This document shows, one piece after another, positions 1 to 7,588 of a stretch of 30,440 nt of DNA; within the stretch, counting starts at the first letter, position 1; the number at the start of each line of letters is the position of its first letter. Location of the stretch: assembly GCA_030141605.1 (NCBI GenBank), contig JAQGDQ010002458.1, positions 1-30,440 of the forward strand, in the 5' to 3' direction. The DNA is from Tubiluchus corallicola. Its lineage: Eukaryota > Priapulida > Priapulimorpha > Priapulimorphida > Tubiluchidae. The translations under genes and the position numbers were made by a program. The notes below the pieces were generated by a model. It was not told the origin of the DNA. It saw only the letters and a program-made list of their open reading frames with translations, and made no database searches.

Positions 1-10
1 TATTCACCTA

Positions 11-34
11 TAAAATTTATTTAAATAAATTTTA
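11..34. repeat. Perfect 24-bp palindrome
   Basis: Positions 11-22 (TAAAATTTATTT) are the exact reverse complement of 23-34. There are no loop bases, so it would serve better as a protein-binding site or an extruding palindrome than as a classic hairpin terminator. It contains only A and T, so chance is a real alternative in this base composition. Confidence 0.6.
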
Positions 35-219
35 CCTAATTGCAATACAAATTGCAAATTATATTACATAAAAAAAGATTTTCTACATCATTTTTATCGT
101 TACATTATGAGTGTGTTACTATTTTTTTCTCTAGAATGAATATTTATATACGATACAGTTTTTATTGTAGAGTACTTAATCTAAGTATAAAAAGTGTTTA
201 AAAAAATAATAAAGGACTC

Positions 220-248
220 TTGAAAAATTTTATAAGATATTATATAGT
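220..248 (+). promoter_or_regulatory. Putative sigma-70 promoter for the sbcC-like gene
   Basis: A -35 box TTGAAA (220-225) and a -10-like TATAGT (243-248) are separated by 17 bases. An overlapping TATATA at 241-246 would give a 15-base spacer. The start codon lies about 35 bases downstream of the -10 box. Confidence 0.45.
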
Positions 249-282
249 AAGATAAATAATCAAAATATTTAATTGGAGAAGC

Positions 283-3132
283 ATGATAATAAATAAAGTA
301 ATATTGAAAAATTATAGAATACATAAAAAATTATCAATAGATTTTGAAAAGGGGATAAACCTTTTATTAGGAGAAAATGGTTCTGGAAAATCCTCTGTAC
401 TTGAAGCTATAGGTCTGGCAATGTTTAAAGCAGATATAAGAACAACAAGAAAAGAGGCTATTACTATTGGGGAGAAAACTGCTGAAATTATAGTAGAATT
501 TACTGCTAATGATAGCGTAAAATATATAGTTGAGAAAAAAATAGGCTCAATCTCTTCCCATAGATTGTACATGAAAGGAAAAAAAACAGAAAAAATAGAA
601 GGTAGTGAAAATATATATGAGAAAATAGAAGTTTTATCAGGGATGAATATAAAAAAATCAAATATATTTGACTCTGTTATTTATGCAAAACAAAATGAAT
701 TTATAAATATATTTAAATTAACAAATAAAGAAAGAGAAAATTTATTTAACGAAGTGTTTGATACAAAAATATATAGAGATATGTATGAAGGTTATTTAAA
801 AGATGTAAAAGATAAATATAAAAAAGATCAAGATCACTATGAAACTAAGTTAGAGTTAAAAAAAGAAACTATTGAAGAAGACAAAGACACATATGAAAAT
901 AAAGATATAGTAGAAGAAAAGTATATGAAAAAACAAAATGAGTTAAGAGAACAAAATAACTTTATAAAAAATTTGAGATTAGAATACAATACAATATTAG
1001 ATGTAGAAAATAATATATTAAGCTTAGAACAAAGCAAGAAAAATATTATACTTTTCATTGAAGAAAGCAAAAAACAAAGGGAAAGGTCAATAAAGGAACT
1101 AAAAAATATAAAATCTTCAGAAAAAATACTAGAAGATACTTATAAAGACTATGAAATTTATAAAAAACTTTCTATAGAAGAAGAAAAACACAGAAAAATA
1201 TTATATGAAAAAGAAAAAATAAAAAAGAATTTAGAAAATCTTGAATCTAAACATACTAAAATTATATTAGATATTAAAAATCTTGAATCAGAAATAAAAA
1301 TAGAAGAAAGAGCAAAGGAAAACCATAAGGAAGACTTAGATAAAATAGAAAAAGAACTGAAAAATGAAATAAATGGATATAATGAGGAAAGTGATCGTAA
1401 AAAATTATTTAGAAAAGAGAAAGAAAATTTAGAAGAAATCTTGAAGGTATATAGCGATATATATAAGAAATATAACAATATTTTAAGGGAAATAGCAGAA
1501 AAAGAAGTAATTATTAAGCAGCTTAGTTCTAAGTGGGAAAACTATAGCGAAAATATAGAGTCTATACAAAAATACAAAGATAAAATAGAAAAACTTGAAG
1601 AACAAATTATAGAAAAAAAAGAAATAGAAAGAGATATAGAGAACAATAAAACAATTGTAAAAGAATTGAAGAATGCAGAAAATCTCCTAAAGAAAAAAAT
1701 GTGTCCTTATTTTGAAGAAAAATGTGACAATTTACAAAAACAAAATGATGATAAAAATGTAGATGACAAACTTAAGTTAAGATACGATTTTCATAAAGAA
1801 AAACTTGAAAAGTTAGAAAAAAAGATTTTAGATTTTAAAGATATTAATGAAGAAAAAAGTGAAATAATACTTAAGTTGGAAAAGGAAAAAAATAAAAATA
1901 AAAACTATAACGAAGATGTAAATTTACTAGAAATAGTAAAAAAAGATTTAGAATTATTATTAGAAAAAAAAGAAAATCATGAGATAAAAATGAAAAATTT
2001 ATTACTGGAAAATAAAATTATTGAAAATAATAATACTAGTATAGATGAAAGCAAAGAAAAATTAACATCTGAACACACTAGACTTAAAGCAATAATAGAG
2101 GAAATTGAAAAAAATAACATAGAAAAAAGAAATAATATAAAACAATATAAAAATAAGAAAAAAGATATCATGTTTAATATTGAAGAAAATACAGAAAAAT
2201 TAACAAGATTTTCCAAAAATCTATTTGAAAAGAATAGCAATAAAGATATAGTAAAAGAAAAAATAGATAAATTAGATAATGAAATAAAAGATATGTCAGA
2301 AATAAAATCAAAATTTAATGATATTAATGATAAAATGGCACATCATAAAGAAAACTATATTAAATATGAAAATAATAAAAATATTGTTAGTGGTAAGAAA
2401 GAATTAACTAAAAGAATAGAAAATATCAAGTTACAAGAACTAAACTATAATAATGAATTAGAAAAAACTGAAAAAGAATTAAAAGCTAAACAATCTAAAT
2501 ATTCAAATGAAATAAAAAATAGCATAAAATTAAAATTAGATGAAGCAGAAACAAAAGAAAAAGATCTAATAAAGACAAATGAAAGTTTTAAAGTAAGTTT
2601 AGAAGAAATAAGAAAGAGAATAGAAAAAAATAAAAAAAGAAAAGAAGAATTGAAAGAAATAGAAAGTGAAATAGAAAAACTTGAAAAGAAGTATAACTTA
2701 ACAGAACAATTTAGAAACAACTTAAACACTATGGGAAGCATCGTTGCTGAAAGATTTGTAAAAGAAATAGAAATATTAGCAACAGATAATTTTATAGAAA
2801 TAACAGGACGAAGTGAAATAATAAAATGGGATAATAAAAATTATTATGAAGTGTACTTAGTTAATGGGGAAAATGAACGAAGTTTTAATGTGTTATCTGG
2901 AGGTGAGCAAGTAGCTGTTGCGATATCAATTAGAGCAGCAATGTCAGAAGTTCTTAGTAGTTCTAGGTTTTCAATATTTGATGAACCAACAAATAACCTA
3001 GATGAAGAAAGGCGCACGGCTCTTGCTGATTCTTTTGAAAAGCTACTTAAAAAGTCAGAACAAAGTATAATTGTTACTCATGACAATACCTTTAGAGAAA
3101 TGGCTAATAAAATAATAAATTTTAATATATAA
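283..3132 (+). CDS. sbcC: SbcC/Rad50-like AAA/SMC-type ATPase
   Basis: This 949-residue protein has the layout of SbcC/Rad50, the ATPase of the Mre11-Rad50-type nuclease complex that processes DNA ends and hairpins. The Walker A motif GENGSGKSS is at residues 30-38. A very long Glu/Lys-rich coiled coil fills about 170-850. The ABC signature LSGGEQ starts at about 871, Walker B Asp-Glu is at 900-901 (FDEPTNNLD), and the switch His is at 933 (VTHD). In the middle, where Rad50 carries a CXXC zinc hook, the sequence reads CPYFEEKC with Cys474 and Cys481, a CX6C spacing. The ATG is preceded by GGAG at 275-278. The nuclease partner SbcD is not in the window, so an SbcC-like ATPase with another role is possible. 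Confidence 0.85.
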   Translation: MIINKVILKNYRIHKKLSIDFEKGINLLLGENGSGKSSVLEAIGLAMFKADIRTTRKEAITIGEKTAEIIVEFTANDSVKYIVEKKIGSISSHRLYMKGKKTEKIEGSENIYEKIEVLSGMNIKKSNIFDSVIYAKQNEFINIFKLTNKERENLFNEVFDTKIYRDMYEGYLKDVKDKYKKDQDHYETKLELKKETIEEDKDTYENKDIVEEKYMKKQNELREQNNFIKNLRLEYNTILDVENNILSLEQSKKNIILFIEESKKQRERSIKELKNIKSSEKILEDTYKDYEIYKKLSIEEEKHRKILYEKEKIKKNLENLESKHTKIILDIKNLESEIKIEERAKENHKEDLDKIEKELKNEINGYNEESDRKKLFRKEKENLEEILKVYSDIYKKYNNILREIAEKEVIIKQLSSKWENYSENIESIQKYKDKIEKLEEQIIEKKEIERDIENNKTIVKELKNAENLLKKKMCPYFEEKCDNLQKQNDDKNVDDKLKLRYDFHKEKLEKLEKKILDFKDINEEKSEIILKLEKEKNKNKNYNEDVNLLEIVKKDLELLLEKKENHEIKMKNLLLENKIIENNNTSIDESKEKLTSEHTRLKAIIEEIEKNNIEKRNNIKQYKNKKKDIMFNIEENTEKLTRFSKNLFEKNSNKDIVKEKIDKLDNEIKDMSEIKSKFNDINDKMAHHKENYIKYENNKNIVSGKKELTKRIENIKLQELNYNNELEKTEKELKAKQSKYSNEIKNSIKLKLDEAETKEKDLIKTNESFKVSLEEIRKRIEKNKKRKEELKEIESEIEKLEKKYNLTEQFRNNLNTMGSIVAERFVKEIEILATDNFIEITGRSEIIKWDNKNYYEVYLVNGENERSFNVLSGGEQVAVAISIRAAMSEVLSSSRFSIFDEPTNNLDEERRTALADSFEKLLKKSEQSIIVTHDNTFREMANKIINFNI

Positions 3133-3192
3133 TTATCAAAACTTTGTTTAAATATGTATAAATTATAAAAATATATAAATTTAGGAGAATAT

Positions 3193-4215
3193 ATGAAATT
3201 ATCAGATTACAACTATGATCTACCAGAAAATCTAATTGCTCAAACTCCTGTTTCTCCTAGAGATAATTCTAAACTTTTAGTTATAGATAAAAAAACAGGA
3301 AATACTGAAAATAAAATTTTTAAAGATATTATTGATTACTTAAATGAAGGTGATGTTTTAGTAACAAATTCAACAAAAGTCATACCTGCAAGGATATTTG
3401 CTAAAAAAGTAACAGGAGGAACTCTTGAGATATTTTTACTAAAAAGACTAAGCCTTGACACATGGGAATGTTTAATAAAACCTGCTAAAAAACTAAAATT
3501 ATTGCAAGAGATAATTGTTGCTGAAGGGAAGCTAAGAGGTACTTTAATAGAAATAAAAGAAGATGGTAATAGAACTATAAAATTTAAATATGAAGGTGTA
3601 TTTGAAAAACTATTGGATGAACTTGGAAATATGCCTTTACCTCCTTACATAAAAGAAAATTTAAATGAAAAAGATAGATATCAAACTGTCTATGCAAAAT
3701 ATGGAAATTCAGTTGCAGCTCCAACTGCAGGGCTTCATTTTACAGAAGAACTCTTAGAAAAAATAGAAAAAAAAGGTATCAAAATAGTTGATGTTTTTTT
3801 AGAAGTTGGTTTAGGTACTTTTAGACCAGTAAAAACAGAAAACGTTTTTGATCATAAAATGCACGAAGAATCTTTTGAAATACCTCTAGAAAGTAAAAAA
3901 ATAATAGAAAATCAAAAAAAACTAGGAAAAAGAATAATCGCTGTAGGGACTACCTCTGTAAGAGTATTAGAAAGTGTTTCCAGTGAAAATGGAGTATTAG
4001 AAAAATTAGAAGGAAAAACAGACATATTTATTTATCCTAGTTACAAATTTAAAATGGTAGACGCAATGATAACAAATTTTCATTTGCCAAAATCAACATT
4101 ATTAATGCTAGTTTCAGCATTTTATTCTAGGGAAAAAATGTTAGAAATATATATAAAAGCTGTAAATGACAAGTACAGATTTTTTAGTTTTGGAGATGCA
4201 ATGTACATTTATTAA
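3193..4215 (+). CDS. queA: S-adenosylmethionine:tRNA ribosyltransferase-isomerase
   Basis: QueA transfers and isomerises the ribosyl group of S-adenosylmethionine onto 7-aminomethyl-7-deazaguanine in tRNA, giving epoxyqueuosine at the wobble position of GUN anticodons. The 340-residue length is normal for the family. Recognisable blocks are the N-terminal DYNYDLPENLIAQ followed by PRDNSKLL, the central SVAAPTAGLHFTEEL, VGLGTFRPV, and the C-terminal MITNFHLPKSTLLMLVSAF. The ATG follows an AGGAG box by a few bases. It starts 60 bases after the sbcC-like gene and 26 bases before rsmD, suggesting cotranscription with the genes downstream. The next pathway enzyme, QueG, is encoded at 19360-20442. 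Confidence 0.96.
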   Translation: MKLSDYNYDLPENLIAQTPVSPRDNSKLLVIDKKTGNTENKIFKDIIDYLNEGDVLVTNSTKVIPARIFAKKVTGGTLEIFLLKRLSLDTWECLIKPAKKLKLLQEIIVAEGKLRGTLIEIKEDGNRTIKFKYEGVFEKLLDELGNMPLPPYIKENLNEKDRYQTVYAKYGNSVAAPTAGLHFTEELLEKIEKKGIKIVDVFLEVGLGTFRPVKTENVFDHKMHEESFEIPLESKKIIENQKKLGKRIIAVGTTSVRVLESVSSENGVLEKLEGKTDIFIYPSYKFKMVDAMITNFHLPKSTLLMLVSAFYSREKMLEIYIKAVNDKYRFFSFGDAMYIY

Positions 4216-4241
4216 AAAAAAACAATTTATGAGGTGAAATA

Positions 4242-4808
4242 TTGAGGATAATAGCAGGAAGCGCTAAAGGAAGAAAAATAAAAATTCTTCCAGGAAAAAC
4301 AACAAGACCCACATTAGATAGAATAAGGGAAGCGATGTTTTCTATAATAAACCCTTATGTAAGAGAGAGCAAGTTTTTAGATCTTTTTGGAGGAACTGGA
4401 AGCATTACTTTAGAAGCTTTAAGTAGAGGAGCTAAAAAGGCAGTTATAATTGAAAAAGATAGAGAAGCTTTAGAAAATATTATAAAAAATGTAAATAAAC
4501 TAAATTTTGAAAATAAGTGTAGAGCATATAAAAATGATGCTTTTAGGGGAATAGAGATTTTAGATAAAAAAAGAGAAAAGTTTGATATAATATTTTTAGA
4601 TCCACCATATAAATGTAAACTTATAAGTAAGTTAATTATAAAACTAAGTGAATTTGATTTATTAGAAAATGATGGAATAATTGTTTCAGAGCATGACTAT
4701 AGAGAAGAAATTGATAATATAATTGGTAAGTATATGAAAATAGATGAAAGAAAGTATGGAAAAATAGTACTTAGTTTTTTTCAAAAAAATACTTATATGG
4801 AGGAATAA
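4242..4808 (+). CDS. rsmD: 16S rRNA (guanine(966)-N2)-methyltransferase RsmD
   Basis: RsmD is a Rossmann-fold, S-adenosylmethionine-dependent methyltransferase that makes m2G966 in the 30S subunit. The 188 residues start MRIIAGSAKGRKI, and the N-terminal TRPTLDRIREAMFSII block typical of RsmD follows. The S-adenosylmethionine site is DLFGGTGSITLEALSRGA, and the catalytic DPPY motif is in FLDPPYKCK. The start codon is TTG, supported by GAGGTG about nine bases upstream and by the family-conserved N-terminus beginning exactly there. The stop codon directly abuts the ATG of xseB, so translation of the two is probably coupled. Confidence 0.93.
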   Translation: MRIIAGSAKGRKIKILPGKTTRPTLDRIREAMFSIINPYVRESKFLDLFGGTGSITLEALSRGAKKAVIIEKDREALENIIKNVNKLNFENKCRAYKNDAFRGIEILDKKREKFDIIFLDPPYKCKLISKLIIKLSEFDLLENDGIIVSEHDYREEIDNIIGKYMKIDERKYGKIVLSFFQKNTYMEE

Positions 4809-5024
4809 ATGGCGGCTAAAAAGAGTTTTGAAGAAAATCTTGAAATAATAGATTCAGTTATAAAAAGGTTAGAAGATGGAGATATTTCTTTAGACGAATC
4901 TATAAAAGAATACGAACTAGCAATGAAGTGTATAGATAGTGCAGAAAAAATACTTGAAAAAGCAGAAGGAAAAGTGCGAAAAATAGTAGAAAAGGATGGT
5001 GAGCTAATAGAAAAAAATTTTTAA
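4809..5024 (+). CDS. xseB: Exodeoxyribonuclease VII small subunit
   Basis: XseB is the small subunit that binds XseA to form exonuclease VII, which degrades single-stranded DNA from both ends. The 71-residue length and the pattern FEENLEIIDSVIKRLEDGD followed by SLDESIKEYE match the helical-hairpin family. It begins on the base after the rsmD stop; the GGAGG just inside the end of rsmD (about 4799-4803) can serve as its ribosome-binding site. xseA is not in the window. Confidence 0.92.
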   Translation: MAAKKSFEENLEIIDSVIKRLEDGDISLDESIKEYELAMKCIDSAEKILEKAEGKVRKIVEKDGELIEKNF

Positions 5025-5041
5025 TAAAAAAAGGAGGGTAA

Positions 5042-5665
5042 ATGAAAATTAGCAAAACACTTTTATTTGAAATAGTAAAAAATATTAGTAATTCTATGCT
5101 AGAAAATGAGACGTATCTAAATAGTATTGATAGTGTCATTGGGGATGGTGATCATGGCTCAAACTTAGCAAAGGGATTTTCTATAGCTATTGAAAAACTA
5201 GAAAAAATCTCTACAGTTGAATTAGAAGAAATTTTTTTTGTAATTTCAAAGTCTTTAAAGGAAAATATTGAAGGAAACTCAGGAGTTATCTATGGTGAAG
5301 CTTTTGCTAAAGCAGGGGAGGTTTTAAAAGGAAAAAAGATAGTAAATAGCAATGATTTTGTAGTGGTTTTCCAAGAAATGGTAAAAAGTATAGAAGAAAA
5401 AGGGCAAGTCTCAATAGGTGATAAAACTATTTTAGATGCGTTGATTCCTGCAAGTATTCAATTTAAAGAAGCGATAGAACAGTTGGAAGACCCTTTGGAT
5501 GTAGCTATTGAAAAAGCATTGAAAGGAGCACAAGATGGAGTTGTGTACACAAAGTCTTTGGAGTCAAAAAAATATGGAAGATCTTCAGTTGGATATCAAG
5601 ATCCAGGAGCGACTTCATGCATGTTAATGTTTAAAGCTATTTATGAAAGTATATCATCTGATTAA
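5042..5665 (+). CDS. DhaL-like (DAK2 domain) ADP-binding kinase subunit
   Basis: The 207-residue protein matches the L subunit of PTS-dependent dihydroxyacetone kinase, the domain that holds ADP/ATP and magnesium. Its key motif is GDGDHG at residues 34-39, whose acidic residues bind Mg-nucleotide, followed by GNSGVIYG and a later DPGATSCMLMF block resembling the family's DPGA motif. A strong AAGGAGGG box precedes the ATG by a few bases. It follows xseB by 17 bases and ends a probable operon. DhaK (substrate subunit) and DhaM (phosphoryl donor) are not next to it, which is unusual for a classical dhaKLM set, so the substrate is uncertain. A stand-alone DAK2 protein acting on another small molecule remains possible. 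Confidence 0.8.
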   Translation: MKISKTLLFEIVKNISNSMLENETYLNSIDSVIGDGDHGSNLAKGFSIAIEKLEKISTVELEEIFFVISKSLKENIEGNSGVIYGEAFAKAGEVLKGKKIVNSNDFVVVFQEMVKSIEEKGQVSIGDKTILDALIPASIQFKEAIEQLEDPLDVAIEKALKGAQDGVVYTKSLESKKYGRSSVGYQDPGATSCMLMFKAIYESISSD

Positions 5666-5666
5666 G

Positions 5667-5700
5667 AAAAGCTGTATTAAAAAATTGTAGTTTTTATTTT
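5667..5700 (+). terminator. Weak candidate terminator after dhaL-like gene
   Basis: AAAAGCTG can pair with a downstream TAGTTTTT-type arm through eight pairs, including G-U pairs. A T-rich run follows. The stem is weak, so the call is tentative. Confidence 0.35.
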
Positions 5701-5710
5701 ATGTACATCA

Positions 5711-5739
5711 TTGATTTTAGTGTTTTAATATGATAAACT
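5711..5739 (+). promoter_or_regulatory. Putative promoter for the FMN-binding split-barrel gene
   Basis: TTGATT (5711-5716) and TAAACT (5734-5739) are separated by 17 bases. They lie in the 118-bp gap before the next gene, whose ATG is 45 bases downstream behind an AGGAGGG box. Confidence 0.4.
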
Positions 5740-5783
5740 ACTTACGATATTGATCTATTCATAAATTAATTTAGGAGGGAATA

Positions 5784-6236
5784 ATGAGTAAAGATATTAT
5801 AAAAGAAATAGTTGAAAAGCATGATTTAGTTCATATAAGTACAATAGGAAATAATAATGTACCAAATGTTAGAGGCGTAGACTATGCAATGGGAGAAGAT
5901 GAGTCAGTGCTTTACTTCATAACAGGAAAAGATAGTGCAAAAGTAAAAGAATTAGAAGCAAATAATAATGTAGCTATAGTAATTGATCATCCTTGTCATT
6001 CTATGGAAGCTATAGGAAAGTTAAAATATATAAAAGGAACAGGAAAGGCTTATATTGGAGATACTCCTGAAAAAAATCAAAAAGCATTTGGAAAAATAAT
6101 AGAAAAATTTCCATATTTAAAAGATTTACCAGGTGATCCTAGTGATTTTGTTGGGATAAGGGTTGAGTTACATAACATAACTCTTGTAGATAATACAAAA
6201 GGCTTTGGATATACTGAAGAAATAAATTACAGATAA
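5784..6236 (+). CDS. Pyridoxamine 5'-phosphate oxidase-family (FMN-binding split barrel) protein
   Basis: The 150-residue protein resembles small split-barrel flavoproteins of the pyridoxamine-phosphate-oxidase-like superfamily. These bind FMN or a related cofactor and often reduce small molecules. The pattern is an N-terminal helix, then LVHISTIGNNNVPNVRGVD, then a strand with VLYFITGKDSAKVKELEANN followed by NVAIVIDHP, a common arrangement in this fold. It is probably not true PdxH, which is longer and has a conserved C-terminal substrate-binding block. It has its own likely promoter and is closed by the hairpin at 6241-6270, so it is probably monocistronic. The substrate cannot be read from the sequence. 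Confidence 0.8.
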   Translation: MSKDIIKEIVEKHDLVHISTIGNNNVPNVRGVDYAMGEDESVLYFITGKDSAKVKELEANNNVAIVIDHPCHSMEAIGKLKYIKGTGKAYIGDTPEKNQKAFGKIIEKFPYLKDLPGDPSDFVGIRVELHNITLVDNTKGFGYTEEINYR

Positions 6237-6240
6237 AATT

Positions 6241-6270
6241 AAAGGTGACTGTTACAGTCACCTTTTTATA
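6241..6270. terminator. Strong, probably bidirectional intrinsic terminator
   Basis: An 11-bp perfect stem (AAAGGTGACTG at 6241-6251 with CAGTCACCTTT at 6255-6265) has a 3-base loop and a T run after it on the plus strand. It lies between two converging genes. The AAA/TTT flanks let it also serve the minus-strand SPFH operon. Confidence 0.9.
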
Positions 6271-6293
6271 TATCATAGATATTTAAAAACATA

Positions 6294-7148
6294 TTATGAC
6301 TTACTAACTTCTGAAATCATTGTGGCAACATTAGCTATTCCTTCAAAATTAGAAGGTATAATTATTTTGCTAGCTTTACCATCAGCAGCCTTAACAAAAG
6401 CTTCAAAACCTTTTAAAGTTAGAATCTCTTTTGTAGGCTCTGCTTTGTTTAAAAGTTCAAGAGCCTGAGCTTGTCCTTCTGCTATTTTTATAGAAGCCTC
6501 TTTTTTAGCTTCAGCTCGTAGTATAGCAGATTCTTTTTCACCTTCAGCTTCTAGTATTGCTGCCTGTCTTTTTCCCTCAGCTTTTAAGATAGCTTCTCTT
6601 TTTTCTCTTTCTGCTTTCATTTGTTTTTCCATGGCATCTTGAATTTCTGTTGGAGGAATTATATTTTTTAGCTCAACTCTATTTACTTTTATACCCCATG
6701 GATCAGTTGCTTCATCAAGAATAGATCTCATTTTCGTATTTATAGTATCTCTAGATGTAAGAGTAGTATCTAATTCCATCTCACCAATAATGTTTCTAAG
6801 TGTAGTTGCAGTTAAGTTTTCAATAGCACTTAAAGGATGTTCAACACCATAAGCGTATAACTTAGGGTCTGTTATTTGAAAATATATAACAGAGTCAATT
6901 TGCATAGTAACATTATCTTTTGTTATAACAGGTTGTGGAAGAAAGTCTACAACTTGTTCTTTCAAAGATATTTTTTTAGCACCTCTTTCTATGATAGGAA
7001 TGACATAATTTACACCTGCTTCTAAAGTTTTATGGTACTGCCCTAGTCTTTCTACAACAACAGAGTGTGCTTGTGGAACTATTTTTATTCCTTTAATAAT
7101 TAATAATAGTATTGTAATAATTACAATTATAAATATAACTCCTGACAT
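6294..7148 (-). CDS. SPFH/band 7 (stomatin/paraslipin-like) membrane protein
   Basis: The 284-residue protein has an N-terminal transmembrane segment (about residues 4-20). The SPFH/prohibitin-homology domain follows (IVPQAHSVVVERLGQYHKTL, then LEAGVNYVIPIIE, and PWGIKVNRVELKNI). After it comes a Glu/Lys/Ala-rich coiled coil (about 175-245) containing repeats of the type EAEGEKESAILRAEAKKEAS. Proteins of this QmcA/stomatin-like group form oligomeric scaffolds in membrane microdomains and often affect membrane proteases. An AGGAGG box precedes the ATG. It is the last gene of a minus-strand operon, 15 bases after nfeD. The SPFH-NfeD pairing is a well-known conserved gene pair, which strengthens both calls. 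Confidence 0.93.
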   Translation of the reverse strand: MSGVIFIIVIITILLLIIKGIKIVPQAHSVVVERLGQYHKTLEAGVNYVIPIIERGAKKISLKEQVVDFLPQPVITKDNVTMQIDSVIYFQITDPKLYAYGVEHPLSAIENLTATTLRNIIGEMELDTTLTSRDTINTKMRSILDEATDPWGIKVNRVELKNIIPPTEIQDAMEKQMKAEREKREAILKAEGKRQAAILEAEGEKESAILRAEAKKEASIKIAEGQAQALELLNKAEPTKEILTLKGFEAFVKAADGKASKIIIPSNFEGIANVATMISEVSKS

Positions 7149-7163
7149 AAAAACCTCCTAAAT

Positions 7164-7574
7164 TTATTTTTTTAATACTAATTTATTACCTTCAAATGAA
7201 CAAACAGTAGCAACATCTCCTTTTTCTAATAAAGAGTCACATTTAGCATTCCAATGCTTTCCATCGAGATAAACCTTGTAATGGCCAAATTCATTTTTTT
7301 CTAATATCTTAACTTCCTGACCAATTATCCTATTGTCAATATCAGGCTTGCCTTTTTTTAAATACTTTTTTACTAAAGGTTTAGTAAAATATACAAGCGC
7401 CCCTGAAATAGATACAAAAATTAGACATTGCAAAATTAAATTTGGAACTACTTTTGAAATTAAAATCAAAATTAATGCTGAAATAGCAAACCAAATAGAA
7501 ATAAGTCCTTCTGTAAATATTTCAACAAGTAAAAACACGATAAATAATATAAGCCAAATTAAAGGATGAGACAT
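7164..7574 (-). CDS. NfeD-family membrane protein
   Basis: This 136-residue protein has three closely packed hydrophobic segments in its first 70 residues. A soluble beta-rich C-terminal domain (about 78-136) follows, containing IGQEVKILEKNEFGHYKVYL and then DGKHWNAKCDS, the pattern of the NfeD OB-fold. Short NfeD proteins without the ClpP-like protease domain work with SPFH proteins in membrane organisation. The adjacent gene downstream is exactly such a protein. An AGGAGG box lies four bases before the ATG. It begins 14 bases after the stop of the upstream AsmA-like gene, so all three are probably on one transcript. Confidence 0.9.
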   Translation of the reverse strand: MSHPLIWLILFIVFLLVEIFTEGLISIWFAISALILILISKVVPNLILQCLIFVSISGALVYFTKPLVKKYLKKGKPDIDNRIIGQEVKILEKNEFGHYKVYLDGKHWNAKCDSLLEKGDVATVCSFEGNKLVLKK

Positions 7575-7588
7575 AAGACCTCCTAATA

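Larger units (their letters stand above)
1..282. other. Non-coding leader region upstream of sbcC-like gene
   Basis: No convincing reading frame is seen here. The stretch is AT-rich and contains a perfect 24-bp palindrome (11-34), two copies of AATTGCAA (38-45 and 50-57) 12 bp apart, and a plausible promoter for the next gene (220-248). It may also hold the 3' flank of a gene outside the window. No sbcD-like gene, the usual partner of sbcC, is present immediately upstream. Confidence 0.6.

Noticed and set aside
312-2741. Several minus-strand frames opposite the sbcC-like gene
   Set aside because: They are Phe/Ser/Leu-rich shadows of the Lys/Glu-rich coiled coil on the plus strand, with no ribosome-binding sites.
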